Source: Hymenopellis radicata (Eukaryota > Basidiomycota > Agaricomycetes > Agaricales > Physalacriaceae). Taken from it: DNA of 64,000 nt. Every line of letters starts with the position of its first letter. Position 1 is the stretch's first letter. The stretch is taken from NCBI GenBank assembly GCA_015501595.1, contig JADNRX010000091.1, forward strand, positions 102,805 through 166,804. Reading direction: 5' to 3'. The notes under the pieces are model-generated. The model had not been told where the DNA came from, searched no databases, and was given only the letters and a program-made list of their open reading frames with translations. This document shows positions 56,301-64,000 of the stretch, piece after piece. A program made the translations under genes and the position numbers.

Positions 56301-56354
56301 ATTAACGCAGCATCAGCTCCAGAATCCCATGTATTCGCATCAGACGAAGATTGA
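53310..56354 (+). CDS. DUF6535 membrane protein, copy 2 (intact)
   Basis: Exons 53310-53672, 53723-56200 and 56259-56354 join in phase to 978 residues. Exon 1 is a Pro/Gln-rich lead plus the conserved pre-membrane motif (DPYGQETAPNARAWRVYVEE, GQSRDGLDVMLVF). Exon 2 opens with AGLFSAVVTSFLVQV (first membrane segment) and has three more: INGLWVVSLTTSLVVALAS, MLPIIMHISLLLFFTGLTLF and VGTLTALVCVLYLVSNT. After residue ~300 comes a large soluble region with no assigned domain. It is probably an integral membrane protein with a big cytosolic part. DUF6535 has no known biochemical function. The start is the first ATG of the open exon-1 frame that fits the N-terminal pattern; the longer upstream frame has no matching sequence in copy 1. 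Confidence 0.85.
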
Positions 56355-56574
56355 CCAGTGGTGTGTGGCACGGCAGCGTCGCGGGACCACCATCCACAGG
56401 ACGAGGGATACCCACCATGAAGACTCGTAGTACCTACATTCAGAAATACCGAGGCTCGCGGTTCAGTGAAACATACCTGAGCTTCGAGATGTAAACATTC
56501 CAATTATATAGAAACGGTAAGATGTCTTTGCATTGGTGTCGTTCCTATGAGACTGGACGCTGGGCGTTCGCTCT

Positions 56575-56850
56575 AAGCCCTCGCCTTGAGCAAGACTTGC
56601 ATCTCCCCTCCAGCCGCGAGCTCTTCCATGCGCATGTGTTTCCTCGTCCAGATGAAAGGGCTCTTGCTGGCGAAGAAAAAGTCCATCTCCTTTAGAGTAC
56701 GATTCATTACGAAGGGATCAGCGCAACCACAAAACGATTCAAATAGACAGGAGCAACACTTACCAGTCTCGGGATAGAAGATCCGGACGATGCGGGTAGA
56801 TGGAAAGTTTATAGCGATATGGAGGGTGCTGTGAGAGGATATTTACGCCG
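56575..56850 (-). pseudogene. MFS sugar-transporter C-terminal remnant, second copy
   Basis: Minus strand: an exon-like part around 56762-56830 (YKLSIYPHRPDLLSRDW followed by a GTAAGT donor), then RTLKEMDFFFASKSPFIWT, the hexose-transporter tail motif, ending EMQVLLKARA-stop. It is better preserved than the copy at 5097-5300. No membrane exons are visible upstream, so it is a relic. Confidence 0.5.
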
Positions 56851-57109
56851 TTTACATCGAACGGAAGGACATACTTTTCGCGGATCGTACCGAACATGAC
56901 AGCTTAAACATCATCAACTAGCCGTTACCAATAATCCAACCAGTGACACACCGTATGTTGCCCTCAACTCGAGTGGTAAGGTTTCAATCGGGTAGACCCA
57001 CCGGGATGGCGAGCCAGGTCGCGCCTAAGACAGCAATCCTCGTTTTGTACAGGGTGATCTTTCATGAGACGAGAGAAGGCGTCGCGCCTAGGATCTATTT
57101 GAACAGAAC

Positions 57110-57300
57110 CAACAGGCGAGTTGCCTTTTCGGGAATCATTACTTTTTGTTGCCAACTTTCATGACGCCGCCGAGAGAAGCATTTCTCGCTAGGATTGCTC
57201 TGATTTATGGACGGCCAGGAAGCCTGTCCGTTCCGGGTGAATGAAATGATTCCAAGTGGAACCACTACTGGGTGAATTGGTGCGTTATACTGCAGAGCGC
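57110..57300. repeat. Dispersed repeat R1, fourth copy
   Basis: CAGGCGAGTTGCCTTTTCGG, TTGCCAACTTTCATGACGCC, TTGCTCTGATTTATGGACGG and ACTACTGGGTGAATTGGTGC follow the same order as the other R1 copies. R2 follows at 57755-57960. Confidence 0.6.
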
Positions 57301-57754
57301 TTCAAAGATATCGGATTTACTCTGTATCGTTTACTACAGATCGTTTCTTGCCCTCTTTTAGTCCAGGGTATCGAATTCGCTGGCTCCAAGAATAGTTGGA
57401 AGAGCGTTGCTCGCGAAGGTGCTTATGGACGCGGGATGGCGGTCGAAAGGTGTCGCGCGACCGGCTACATAGATGCATTGAAGGCACTGTGGTACGCTCA
57501 TCGTCTCCACAAAACACCCTAGTAGTAATCTCTTGAAGCACCGGTCAACCTGGCCCAATGCACATTTGTATCTCCCTCTACGCCCATTGTCGAATCCTCC
57601 ACGCATTCGGTCCTTCTCTCCAGCGCCATCGTGATATTCTCCGCCAAGCCCTCGGATCTCGCTTCCATGGCAGATTCCGTCGTAAATGCGATATTCTTGC
57701 CCCATTCACATTCAAGAGCGACGTATCCGACACAATGTCTTAAGGACATTCGGC

Positions 57755-57960
57755 TTACCTCTAAGGATATGGGAGCAGCGTCACATGCGAACGGGCTCGA
57801 AACGGTTGTGGGTTGGCGGCTGAAGAGGACGGACGGGACCCTTGAGACAGTTTTTGGGATGCAGGATACATCTTAGGACTTGTGGTACGCTCGTCACTTC
57901 GAAGAACGCCTTTTGTATCATTCAACATTACTCTTTTTACTATTCAGCGCCAGCCAACAT
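57755..57960. repeat. Dispersed repeat R2, third copy
   Basis: Contains GATGCAGGATACATCTTAGG and the following GGTACGCTCGTCACTTCGAA stretch shared with the 9.1-kb and 20.9-kb copies. Confidence 0.6.
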
Positions 57961-58089
57961 CTTCGTCCCTTGTCGATCTTTACGAAGCAGAAAGGAATCG
58001 TATCCGCCTCTCCACCTAGCCATGGAACATATGTCATATCATCGGCGTCTATCCGCGAGTGGTTGACTCCGGCCGCGCTGTGCGCCACG

Positions 58090-58200
58090 TACGCGATCTG
58101 GGCGTGAGCGTCTCGTTTGGGCTCTCCGCCGACGAGATGACTCGGGACCGTCTGCTACTACTTGGGCAGATCTTTCAAGTTGTCGCAATGCTACACCAAA
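58090..58200 (+). pseudogene. AAA-ATPase-like exon-4 shred
   Basis: VSFGLSADEMTRDRLLLLGQ followed by IFQVVAM corresponds to AAFGLSVDEIAW...DRLLLGKILQDV of the intact copies with an internal deletion. Isolated, upstream of copy E. Confidence 0.5.
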
Positions 58201-58424
58201 GCATCTCATACGGGATGTCTTCGACGTGCACGTAGAACGGGTTTGACCTGCCGAAGTGACGTTGATAGGAAGACCTCTTTGTACTACATTCTCATTATTT
58301 CTGTACGTGTATACCCATATATCTTCACTAGCATAACTGATATCTTTCCTCTCCCTCTTTTTGCAGTGTGCCATCGCGGCTACTCAAGAGTAGATACAGC
58401 AGCGAGTTGAGAGCCCCTATTTAC

Positions 58425-58436
58425 GATCACGTGATC
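58425..58436. promoter_or_regulatory. E-box palindrome upstream of AAA copy E
   Basis: GATCACGTGATC, identical to copies A and D, 35 bp before the start codon of a truncated copy. Confidence 0.5.
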
Positions 58437-58471
58437 CATTCATTCCTTCTCTCCCTTCGCTCTGAGCCACC

Positions 58472-58776
58472 ATGACAGCCCAGCCCGACACCGTACTTCT
58501 GGCCTGCGAGCACAAATTCCACTGTGTCGTTGATGGGAAAACATTTGCCGATGCCCTCGACGCCATCCTGAAAGCACATGCCGATTCTCAATGCCCGTAT
58601 ATATCGGGCAGCCGCGATCGCGCCTGGATATCCCACGAGCATTAATGGGACCTGACAACGTCCTTCCGGACAATGCTACAATCATACCTATGGACGACGA
58701 TATCGATATGTATGAGCCGAACATGGTCTGGTTTGGTTCTGCGTGGGTTGGGGTCTGGTTGAACATCCAACACTAG
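58472..58776 (+). pseudogene. AAA-ATPase-like exon-1 fragment (copy E)
   Basis: Starts MTAQPDTVLLACEHKFHCVV and is nearly the same as copy B exon 1. It loses a base near 58636 (CCCACGAG where copy B has CCCCACGAC) and resumes as MGPDNVLPDNATIIPMDDDI. It stops at the exon-1 donor position, where sequence changes abruptly to the 3' flank of the SDR gene (GTTGAACATCCAACACTAGC). Probably non-functional. Confidence 0.65.
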
Positions 58777-58788
58777 CTAAGCAGGCCT

Positions 58789-59726
58789 CTAACTAGCATT
58801 ATTAAACGGCCATCCCACAAGCCCGATATTCAGCTTCGTTCCCGCCTCAATCTCCTTGGCTTGGGCCTTGAGTTCATCGACATCCCAGTTGCACCACAGA
58901 AACTTGCCCTTCAGGAATCGGGCTTCGGGGCTTGCAAGCCAAACATTGAAGCTCGCCGGCAAAGATACTAAGTTAAAGTCAGCTTCACGATATTCAGCAT
59001 CGCCGCCATTCCACTTACCGTCGTCAGTCTTGACGTCCTTGAAACTCTCGGCGCCCCCCACGCTCAGGTTCATGTCAGTGAGTACCACGCCGGGCTGGGT
59101 GTGGAAGACGCTGAAGTTAGGGTTCGCAAGGGCCACGGTGTCCCAGAGCCGATATACCGCCAACTTGGCGACGCAGTATGAAGCAAAGGCGTCGTTGAGA
59201 CTCAAATGCGCTCCCCACGAATTGATGGCGATGGCGACTGCGTCCGGCGCCGCGTGGCGGAGGAAGGCCTGCGCAACCCAGAGCGAGCCGGCGACGTTGA
59301 TCTGGATGGTTTCAACTTCTCGCCGTCCACATCTGCCACGGTCTCCTTGGGCCCGACTGCGGCGGCGCTGTGGACAAGGACGTTGATCTTGCCGTCGGCG
59401 GCAAACTGGGAAAAGGCCGCATCCACGTCGCTCTTCTTGGTGACATCGGTGGAGATTGTGAAGACCTCGACGCCGGGGAACTTGTTCTCGATGAAGGCCT
59501 TGTTGTCAAGAAGGGGCTGCTCCCGGCGTCCGAGGAGCGCGATCCGAGACGCGCCTGCCTCGGCGAAGTAGCGCGCCGTCTCTCCGCCGATGCCAGTACT
59601 GCCCCCTCCGGTGATTATCACGGATTTGCCTTTGGCAGACAGCTCGGGACGGGTGGGGGACGTGGATGGTTGTGCTTTCGTGTGCCACCGTTGGGTTGGG
59701 GAAGGGTAAGGAGGAGCCTCAGCCAT
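58789..59726 (-). CDS. Short-chain dehydrogenase/reductase (one frame change)
   Basis: Intronless by eye. From ATG 59726: the nucleotide-binding glycine motif TGGGSTGIG (VIITGGGSTGIGGETARYF), ALLGRREQ, an Asp of STDVTKKSDV, and NVLVHSAAAVGPKE. The second half contains INVAGSLWVAQAFLRHAA, the catalytic Ser context AINSWGAHLS, and the YxxxK motif SYCVAKLAVY. The tail (NVWLASPEARFLKGKFLWCN) fits NAD(P)-dependent SDRs. The halves are in different frames: near 59316 the reading passes from GEKLK to TIQINVAG with one base missing (938 nt in total against 939 for 312 residues). This may be sequence error or a true frameshift. Substrate unknown. A copy of its last ~120 bp is at 21570-21760. Confidence 0.7.
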
Positions 59727-60061
59727 GGTGATTGCAGGATGTATGTGGGCTTGTTAAGCAGGATACATGAGAACGAAGGATGGGTTGACGACGAGGAGAA
59801 GGAAGGAAGGATTAAATACCTTTTTGAGCAACTACTGATGCCAATCTTTATGTATGTGTTAGTAAGGTTAAATTCCACTGATGAGTCAGTAACGAGGCGG
59901 CCCAGTTTGTCATTCTCCGGTTCGGAAATGGAGGATTTCCCACAAGAATTCACAAACGACTTTTGGGAAGGCCTCTTCATGATCCCGTGACCTCCCGTAA
60001 CGTTAGCATTCAGATTCCAGAACTGATTGGGACAGCGACATCTCGGGGAAAGGAACTCTAT

Positions 60062-62132
60062 TTACTTTCGGGCGTGACGGCTCTTCTCGCGTAGCCTCTG
60101 GCCATACTTCCAGAAAGCGAACGGGCTAAAAACACGGTATCAGTTCCAACGACTCAGCACTTCGAGGAAACCTGCACTCACGCAGGACATCCTATCACAA
60201 TCGCAACCACAGCTAATATCGTCGCGCCCTTCCCGTATCCCAGCTTAGCATACATCGCCGGTGCAAATAAGGGGAATCCAAATCCCGCCAACGACCTCAG
60301 GCAGTTTACCGCAGCTATCGCTGGACCAGCAAATCAGATTTGAGGAAAGGAGAAGAAGCTGCATGTATACCTGACGCGGCGTACAGTGCAAAAACAATCA
60401 ACGATGTAGGCTTGCATATTCTGCGAAACGAGGATCATTCCACAGCCAACCAGCGCGAGTCCAACATCAAGCCCGATCCAATGCACGCCAGCATCTGCGC
60501 ACCAACCGGCGATGAGAATGCCTATTGGGAAGATTATTGATCCTGGGATCATCGTCGCTGAGACGCATAGCAGTTAAGAATAACTCTCAGAAGGGCGTAA
60601 GCGAACACTCACGAACGCGAAATTCTGGTCTCCCAACGCCACCATGGCTTTCTTTGAGTCGAACGTAGATCTTGTCCATGTAATGTGCGTTCCCTTGGGC
60701 TGCGGCGACGAGCCCCACGCCGAGCGCGATGTAATGTAGACCGGTAATACCGGAATCGAAGTGATACACCTCTGCGAAGATGCGTGGTATTGTTGTGAAG
60801 AAGACTGTAAGACTCGTGCGTTAGGATAGGGTTTAAGATGGAGGGCAGTGTGGAAGACGAACGGTAGAGTATGCCATAAGTGAACGCAGTGTAGACGCCG
60901 ATGACTTGTACGACTGGTTCGTATATGAATAAAGCGAATGGACGGGATAGTGCTTTCCAAAGATTGATTTCCAGCTGATAGCGATGATCAATAAGATGTG
61001 GGAGTTGGTGTCGGAGGAATAAACGTACTCTCGAGCTTCAGCCTTTTCGTACACTGTTCTAACACGCCGACTTCCCTTCTCTAGATCCATGCTTTCGCGT
61101 AACGCTTTGGCTCTTCGCTCCAGTAGGACAGGAGGGTACGCTGTACAGATCATTAGCATAGCGTACGTCTGCTGGTATCATAAAGGCTTACTTTCTTTAA
61201 GGAATAGTAGCCCAAGGCCTTGAACAATGATATCGGCAATACATATAGCCCAGAACTAGATGAGCCTGTCAGCTTGTCATTCTTGAAGAAGAAACGTCCT
61301 TCTGAACTCACAGCCCATCTCCACGTCGTCTTCTCTGCGATCCAACCTCCAGCAATCGGACCAACAACCGGACCCAAGAGCGGCGCCAAAACATAAATGG
61401 AAACGGCTTTTCCTCGTTCCTCCGGACGCCACAAATCGGCCAATGTGCCTCCGCCTGCTGCGACAGGTGCCGATCCACCAATGCCGCTGAGAAATCGGAA
61501 CGCGAGTAGTTGCTGCTGGTTCTGCGCGAAACCACAAGCTAGATTCCACACTGAAGTGCGCTTTAGAAGGATTACGTTGAATAACAAGATGAAAACGCAC
61601 CAAGGTAGAAGAGATTTCCGAACTGTAGTATTTTCTGTCGGCCGTAGATTTCGCTCAGCGGGCCAAATAACTGTCGTCTGTTGTGAGATGATACTACGCA
61701 CCAGTGTTATTCAAGGGAAGGCTGACCAAAGGACCAACTGCGTAGGCCAGAATGAAAACCGATACGGTCATAGCCAGCAGCACTTGACTGTGAATTCCCA
61801 GGTCCTCTCCAAGGGCGCTCCCCGCTGGCGCCAGAATATCTGACGAGATTGGACTCATGAGCAAGAATAGGGACACCGTTATGGTCGCTCCCCATTTCCG
61901 TTTATAGGACCATCTAGAAAAAACTCAGATTCACGAAATATTCAAATTCTAGTTGAAAAAAGCACGTCTTCGGATTTCCTGGGTCGTCGGGACCATCCCA
62001 GTCGACGACTATTTCCTCCTCGTCTTCCAAATGAGTGTGTGTTGTCGCGTCTGTAATGGACGGGTCAGTCTCGTCGTCGGGAAGAGTTGCGGTGGGTATG
62101 GGTAATGCTGCCGCCTGCTGTGGCTCCGTCAT
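60062..62132 (-). CDS. MFS drug:H+ antiporter-type transporter (one extra base)
   Basis: Eleven exons (62132-61966, 61913-61727, 61670-61601, 61550-61312, 61255-61192, 61140-61025, 60974-60863, 60804-60613, 60557-60371, 60320-60182, 60125-60062). The cytosolic N-terminus has EEEIVVDWDGPDDPGNPK, typical of fungal multidrug MFS proteins. Then come WSYKRKWGATITVSLFLL, GPLSEIYGRQKILQF (loop 2-3 signature), FRFLSGIGGSAPVAAGGG, LADLWRPEERGKAVSIY, GPIAGGWI, RPFALFIYEPVVQVIGVY and LRSLAGFGFPLFAPAMY. Total coding length is 1537 nt, one more than 512 codons. The surplus T lies in a T5 run (60390-60394 on the plus strand), where VDCF is expected to pass to ALYAAS. With it removed the protein is 511 residues, normal for 12-TM transporters. 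Probably exports small molecules; substrate unknown. Confidence 0.8.
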
Positions 62133-62339
62133 AGAGAGCGCGGAAAGCGGTTGGGAGAAAAAGGAAGACTGCTGTTACCTTCGCATGCCCTTATATTATT
62201 ATACTCGCGAGAGCCGATCTAGGTCGGACGTGAAGCCTGATTTACGGCCACAGGCGATTGATGCTCATTGCTCACGTCCCAAAAAGGCGAAAAGTCCGCT
62301 CATGCGAGAATGCGTGATGCAAACGTAATGACTTATTCG

Positions 62340-62905
62340 AGTTGATCCCGTCGGGAGTAAAAAGTCTCGAGTAACTTGCCGTTGAGTCGCCCCAGGTCCT
62401 CCCGACGATGAGGCCCAGGATTGGCTTGTTGAAGTGATTGGCAGTCAGGATTTTTTCGGCACTTTTTTGCGAGCTGGACTGACCTGAATGGACATCGAGT
62501 TAGTCCTTCCCTAACTTGAAACAGATTTACGAATCAACCTAAACCTTCACGCCCTCTGCATCCTTGGCCACGATCGTAAAGGCGCTCGCCTGCAGCTGTA
62601 TGTTCAATCTTGTACGGCTTCGCATACTTACTCGCCATCAAGCTCCACGAGTTCGGCCCAGACTCAGCCGCACTTCCGTCTTTCGTGCACCTAAAATAGT
62701 TCAATCAGACACGTCAGCCAATGTAGGAACAGTAACGACTTACACACTGACGAGATCCGCATACTCAAAGGGTGGTGGTAGAGGTGGATAACCCTCTATG
62801 AAAGTTGCCTTATTGGGGACGCTCCCTTCTTGACCCGGAACCACGACCATGGATGGAACGTCCATCACCTCGCAGGCGAAGCACGGCATTAGCCGTTCGA
62901 AAGAT
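62340..62905 (-). CDS. Hypothetical spliced gene, unresolved
   Basis: Minus strand, from about 62900: MPCFACEVMDVPSMVVVPGQ, YPPLPPPFEYADLVSV, then after a GTAAG...TTTTAG intron CTKDGSAAESGPNSWSLMA. Further down are QASAFTIVAKDAEGVKV and KILTANHFNKPILGLIVGRT. The pieces look like protein and have consensus splice sites, but I could not join all of them in phase, and I do not recognise the family. It may be partial or decayed. Confidence 0.35.
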
Positions 62906-63099
62906 TTTTGGCACTGACTCGACTATCAGTTATGTTATGCGCGATGCTTCGACATGAAATAAAACTGACTTCTGTCAAGTTTCAACTACATAGACATTTT
63001 CATCTTTTTTGGGTCGACATACTATTGCACAAGATTTTTGAGCATATGACTCGTTATCACTCCACCGCCTCCAAGCCTCGAAGTCCTTCCTCTTCTCGG

Positions 63100-63380
63100 G
63101 TAGAGGTGGAAGCTGGCTTGCTCCGAGTCCGCGGAACCAGATTTCCGAAGACTATACCCGTCATTCGTATGTGGATGCGGCGTTTGGGCTTTCCGTCGAT
63201 GAGATAGCCTGGTTTGTAAAGCCATTTCTCCCGAAGACCGTCTTTGCTCGCCGGTAAATTTACAAGATGTACAGGGTTACCAGTTTGGACCTGACGTTGA
63301 TGTGGTGTACGGTACACGGGACTCCGTTATTGGCGCCATTCGCGCGCGCACCCAACAGCGACTACCATTCTCAAGTAATG
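63100..63380 (+). pseudogene. AAA-ATPase-like exon-4 fragment (copy I)
   Basis: In shifting frames: LAPSPRNQISEDYTRHSYVD, AAFGLSVDEIAWF, LQDVQGYQFGPDVDVVYGTR and AIRARTQQ. Matches the C-terminal third of copies A and C with several single-base losses. Confidence 0.6.
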
Positions 63381-63796
63381 TTTCCCCCTGTAAACACGAT
63401 CTGTGTTTACACACGAGATTGGTTCCGCGGATTTGGATTTGACGCGTTATGTTGGTTTGTTTGGCTATGACTTGGATCGGAAGATTCGCTGGAGGCCTCT
63501 CTCTTCTCAGCTCCCATCTCGTCTACACATTTGTATTCTCTCGTCTACGGTACAGAGCGTGTTCTTGTGCATTGTTGTGTGAGCCTGTATCTCTTCTTTT
63601 GCCTCTTTTCCTTCTCTCGCTCTTGCTCTCTCTCCTGTGGTTGAGTCTCAGTGTTTGCTGTTGTCAAACAACAGATTTTCAATTTCCCCTTATTTTCAAT
63701 GCATTCTTTTGTGCACTCTCTCCCTTTGATCGTATCTTTAGACTAATTTATCTTGGTTCCCAGCAACCGTTGAACGTTGAACCATGGCCTCATTGC

Positions 63797-63808
63797 GATC
63801 ACGTGATC
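63797..63808. promoter_or_regulatory. E-box palindrome upstream of AAA copy D
   Basis: GATCACGTGATC, 44 bp before the ATG at 63853. The following ~40 bp (CATTTGAATTATTTTCTCTC) are also shared with copy A. Confidence 0.55.
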
Positions 63809-63852
63809 ATCTCATCCATCATTTGAATTATTTTCTCTCCCTTTGTTACGAA

Positions 63853-64000
63853 ATGGCACCACAACCCGAGACCGTCCTTCTAGCTTGCGAACACAAATTT
63901 CGCTGTATCGTCGGTGGAGAGACATTTTCCGAGCCCTCGACGCCATCCTGAAAGCCCATGCCGATTCTCAATGTCCATGTACATTGGTGGCTGCGATCGC
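63853..64000 (+). pseudogene. AAA-ATPase-like copy D, start only (window edge)
   Basis: Begins MAPQPETVLLACEHKFRCIV as copy C, but TTTTCCGAGCCCTCGAC near 63927 lacks a base relative to TTTTCCTACGCCCTCGAC of copy A, so the frame breaks after GETFS. The rest lies outside the window, so whether the gene is dead overall depends on that one position being correct. Confidence 0.55.

Larger units (their letters stand above)
51640..56850. repeat. Right copy of the duplicated DUF6535 block
   Basis: Collinear with 1-5380. This copy keeps the DUF6535 gene intact. The 51860-53220 part has no gene I can support; a short stretch near 52895-52945 (VVSFAWGTTEDDESHD) looks coding-like but is isolated. Confidence 0.75.

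Noticed and set aside
58039..58374. 111-codon minus-strand frame near the AAA shred
   Set aside because: Antisense to a recognisable AAA-ATPase-like exon-4 remnant; composition is arbitrary.

Overview
The window comes from a filamentous basidiomycete, most likely an Agaricomycete. Genes carry frequent ~50-nt GT-AG introns, and three diagnostic families are present: DUF6535 membrane proteins, a KDZ-type transposase with its cysteine cluster, and a large paralogous set of AAA-ATPase-like proteins. No ribosomal RNA gene, intact tRNA gene or CRISPR array was seen. The region is repeat-rich accessory sequence, with many duplicated and broken genes beside a few intact ones.

Layout. 1-5.4 kb: a block holding a DUF6535 gene with a decayed first exon, duplicated at 51.6-56.9 kb. 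7.0-11.3 kb: an AAA-ATPase-like pseudogene, a broken centrin gene and an intact AAA-ATPase-like gene (copy A). 11.6-19.7 kb: a second DUF6535 lineage on the minus strand, split by a Ty1/copia retrotransposon (12380-17641) with matching 279-bp LTRs and a GTAGT target duplication. That retrotransposon lacks gag/protease and holds two nested insertions. 20.3-21.8 kb: an AAA-ATPase-like fragment joined to the 3' end of a short-chain dehydrogenase gene. 22.3-37.6 kb: an island bounded by arrays of a palindromic motif (core GGAAATGCATTTCC). It contains an RPA32-like gene, a divergent KDZ transposase gene, three small or medium genes of unknown function, a gene with a ribonuclease H1 N-terminal (viroplasmin-type) domain, and a 1115-residue repeat-rich protein. 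37.6-43.2 kb: mostly non-coding, with a tRNA-like sequence, a minisatellite, two hairpins and a TA-flanked MITE. 43.2-50.9 kb: a PD-(D/E)XK nuclease-like gene divergent from AAA-ATPase-like copy B, then copy C and a fragment. 51.4-58.8 kb: centrin fragments, the second DUF6535 block with an intact gene, and another AAA fragment. 58.8-62.1 kb: an SDR gene and an 11-exon MFS transporter gene. 63.1-64 kb: a further AAA fragment and the start of one more copy running off the window.

How the parts relate. The strongest theme is the AAA-ATPase-like family: three intact genes and at least six fragments. Every copy with a readable start has a CACGTG element 45-90 bp upstream, and every readable Walker B region lacks the usual catalytic glutamate. 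One intact copy is head-to-head with the nuclease-like gene. In the textbook PF09820/PF08011 arrangement these two domains are usually one protein, so a split ATPase-nuclease pair is the most interesting candidate system here. The second theme is mobile DNA: copia, KDZ, two related MITEs, a TIR element, and the palindromic arrays that may mark the ends of one large element. Several otherwise intact genes (SDR, MFS, nuclease-like, KDZ) each show a single apparent frame change. This may be sequence error rather than decay.

All exon structures below were read by eye from splice consensus and phase. Domain names come from motif recognition, not from searches.
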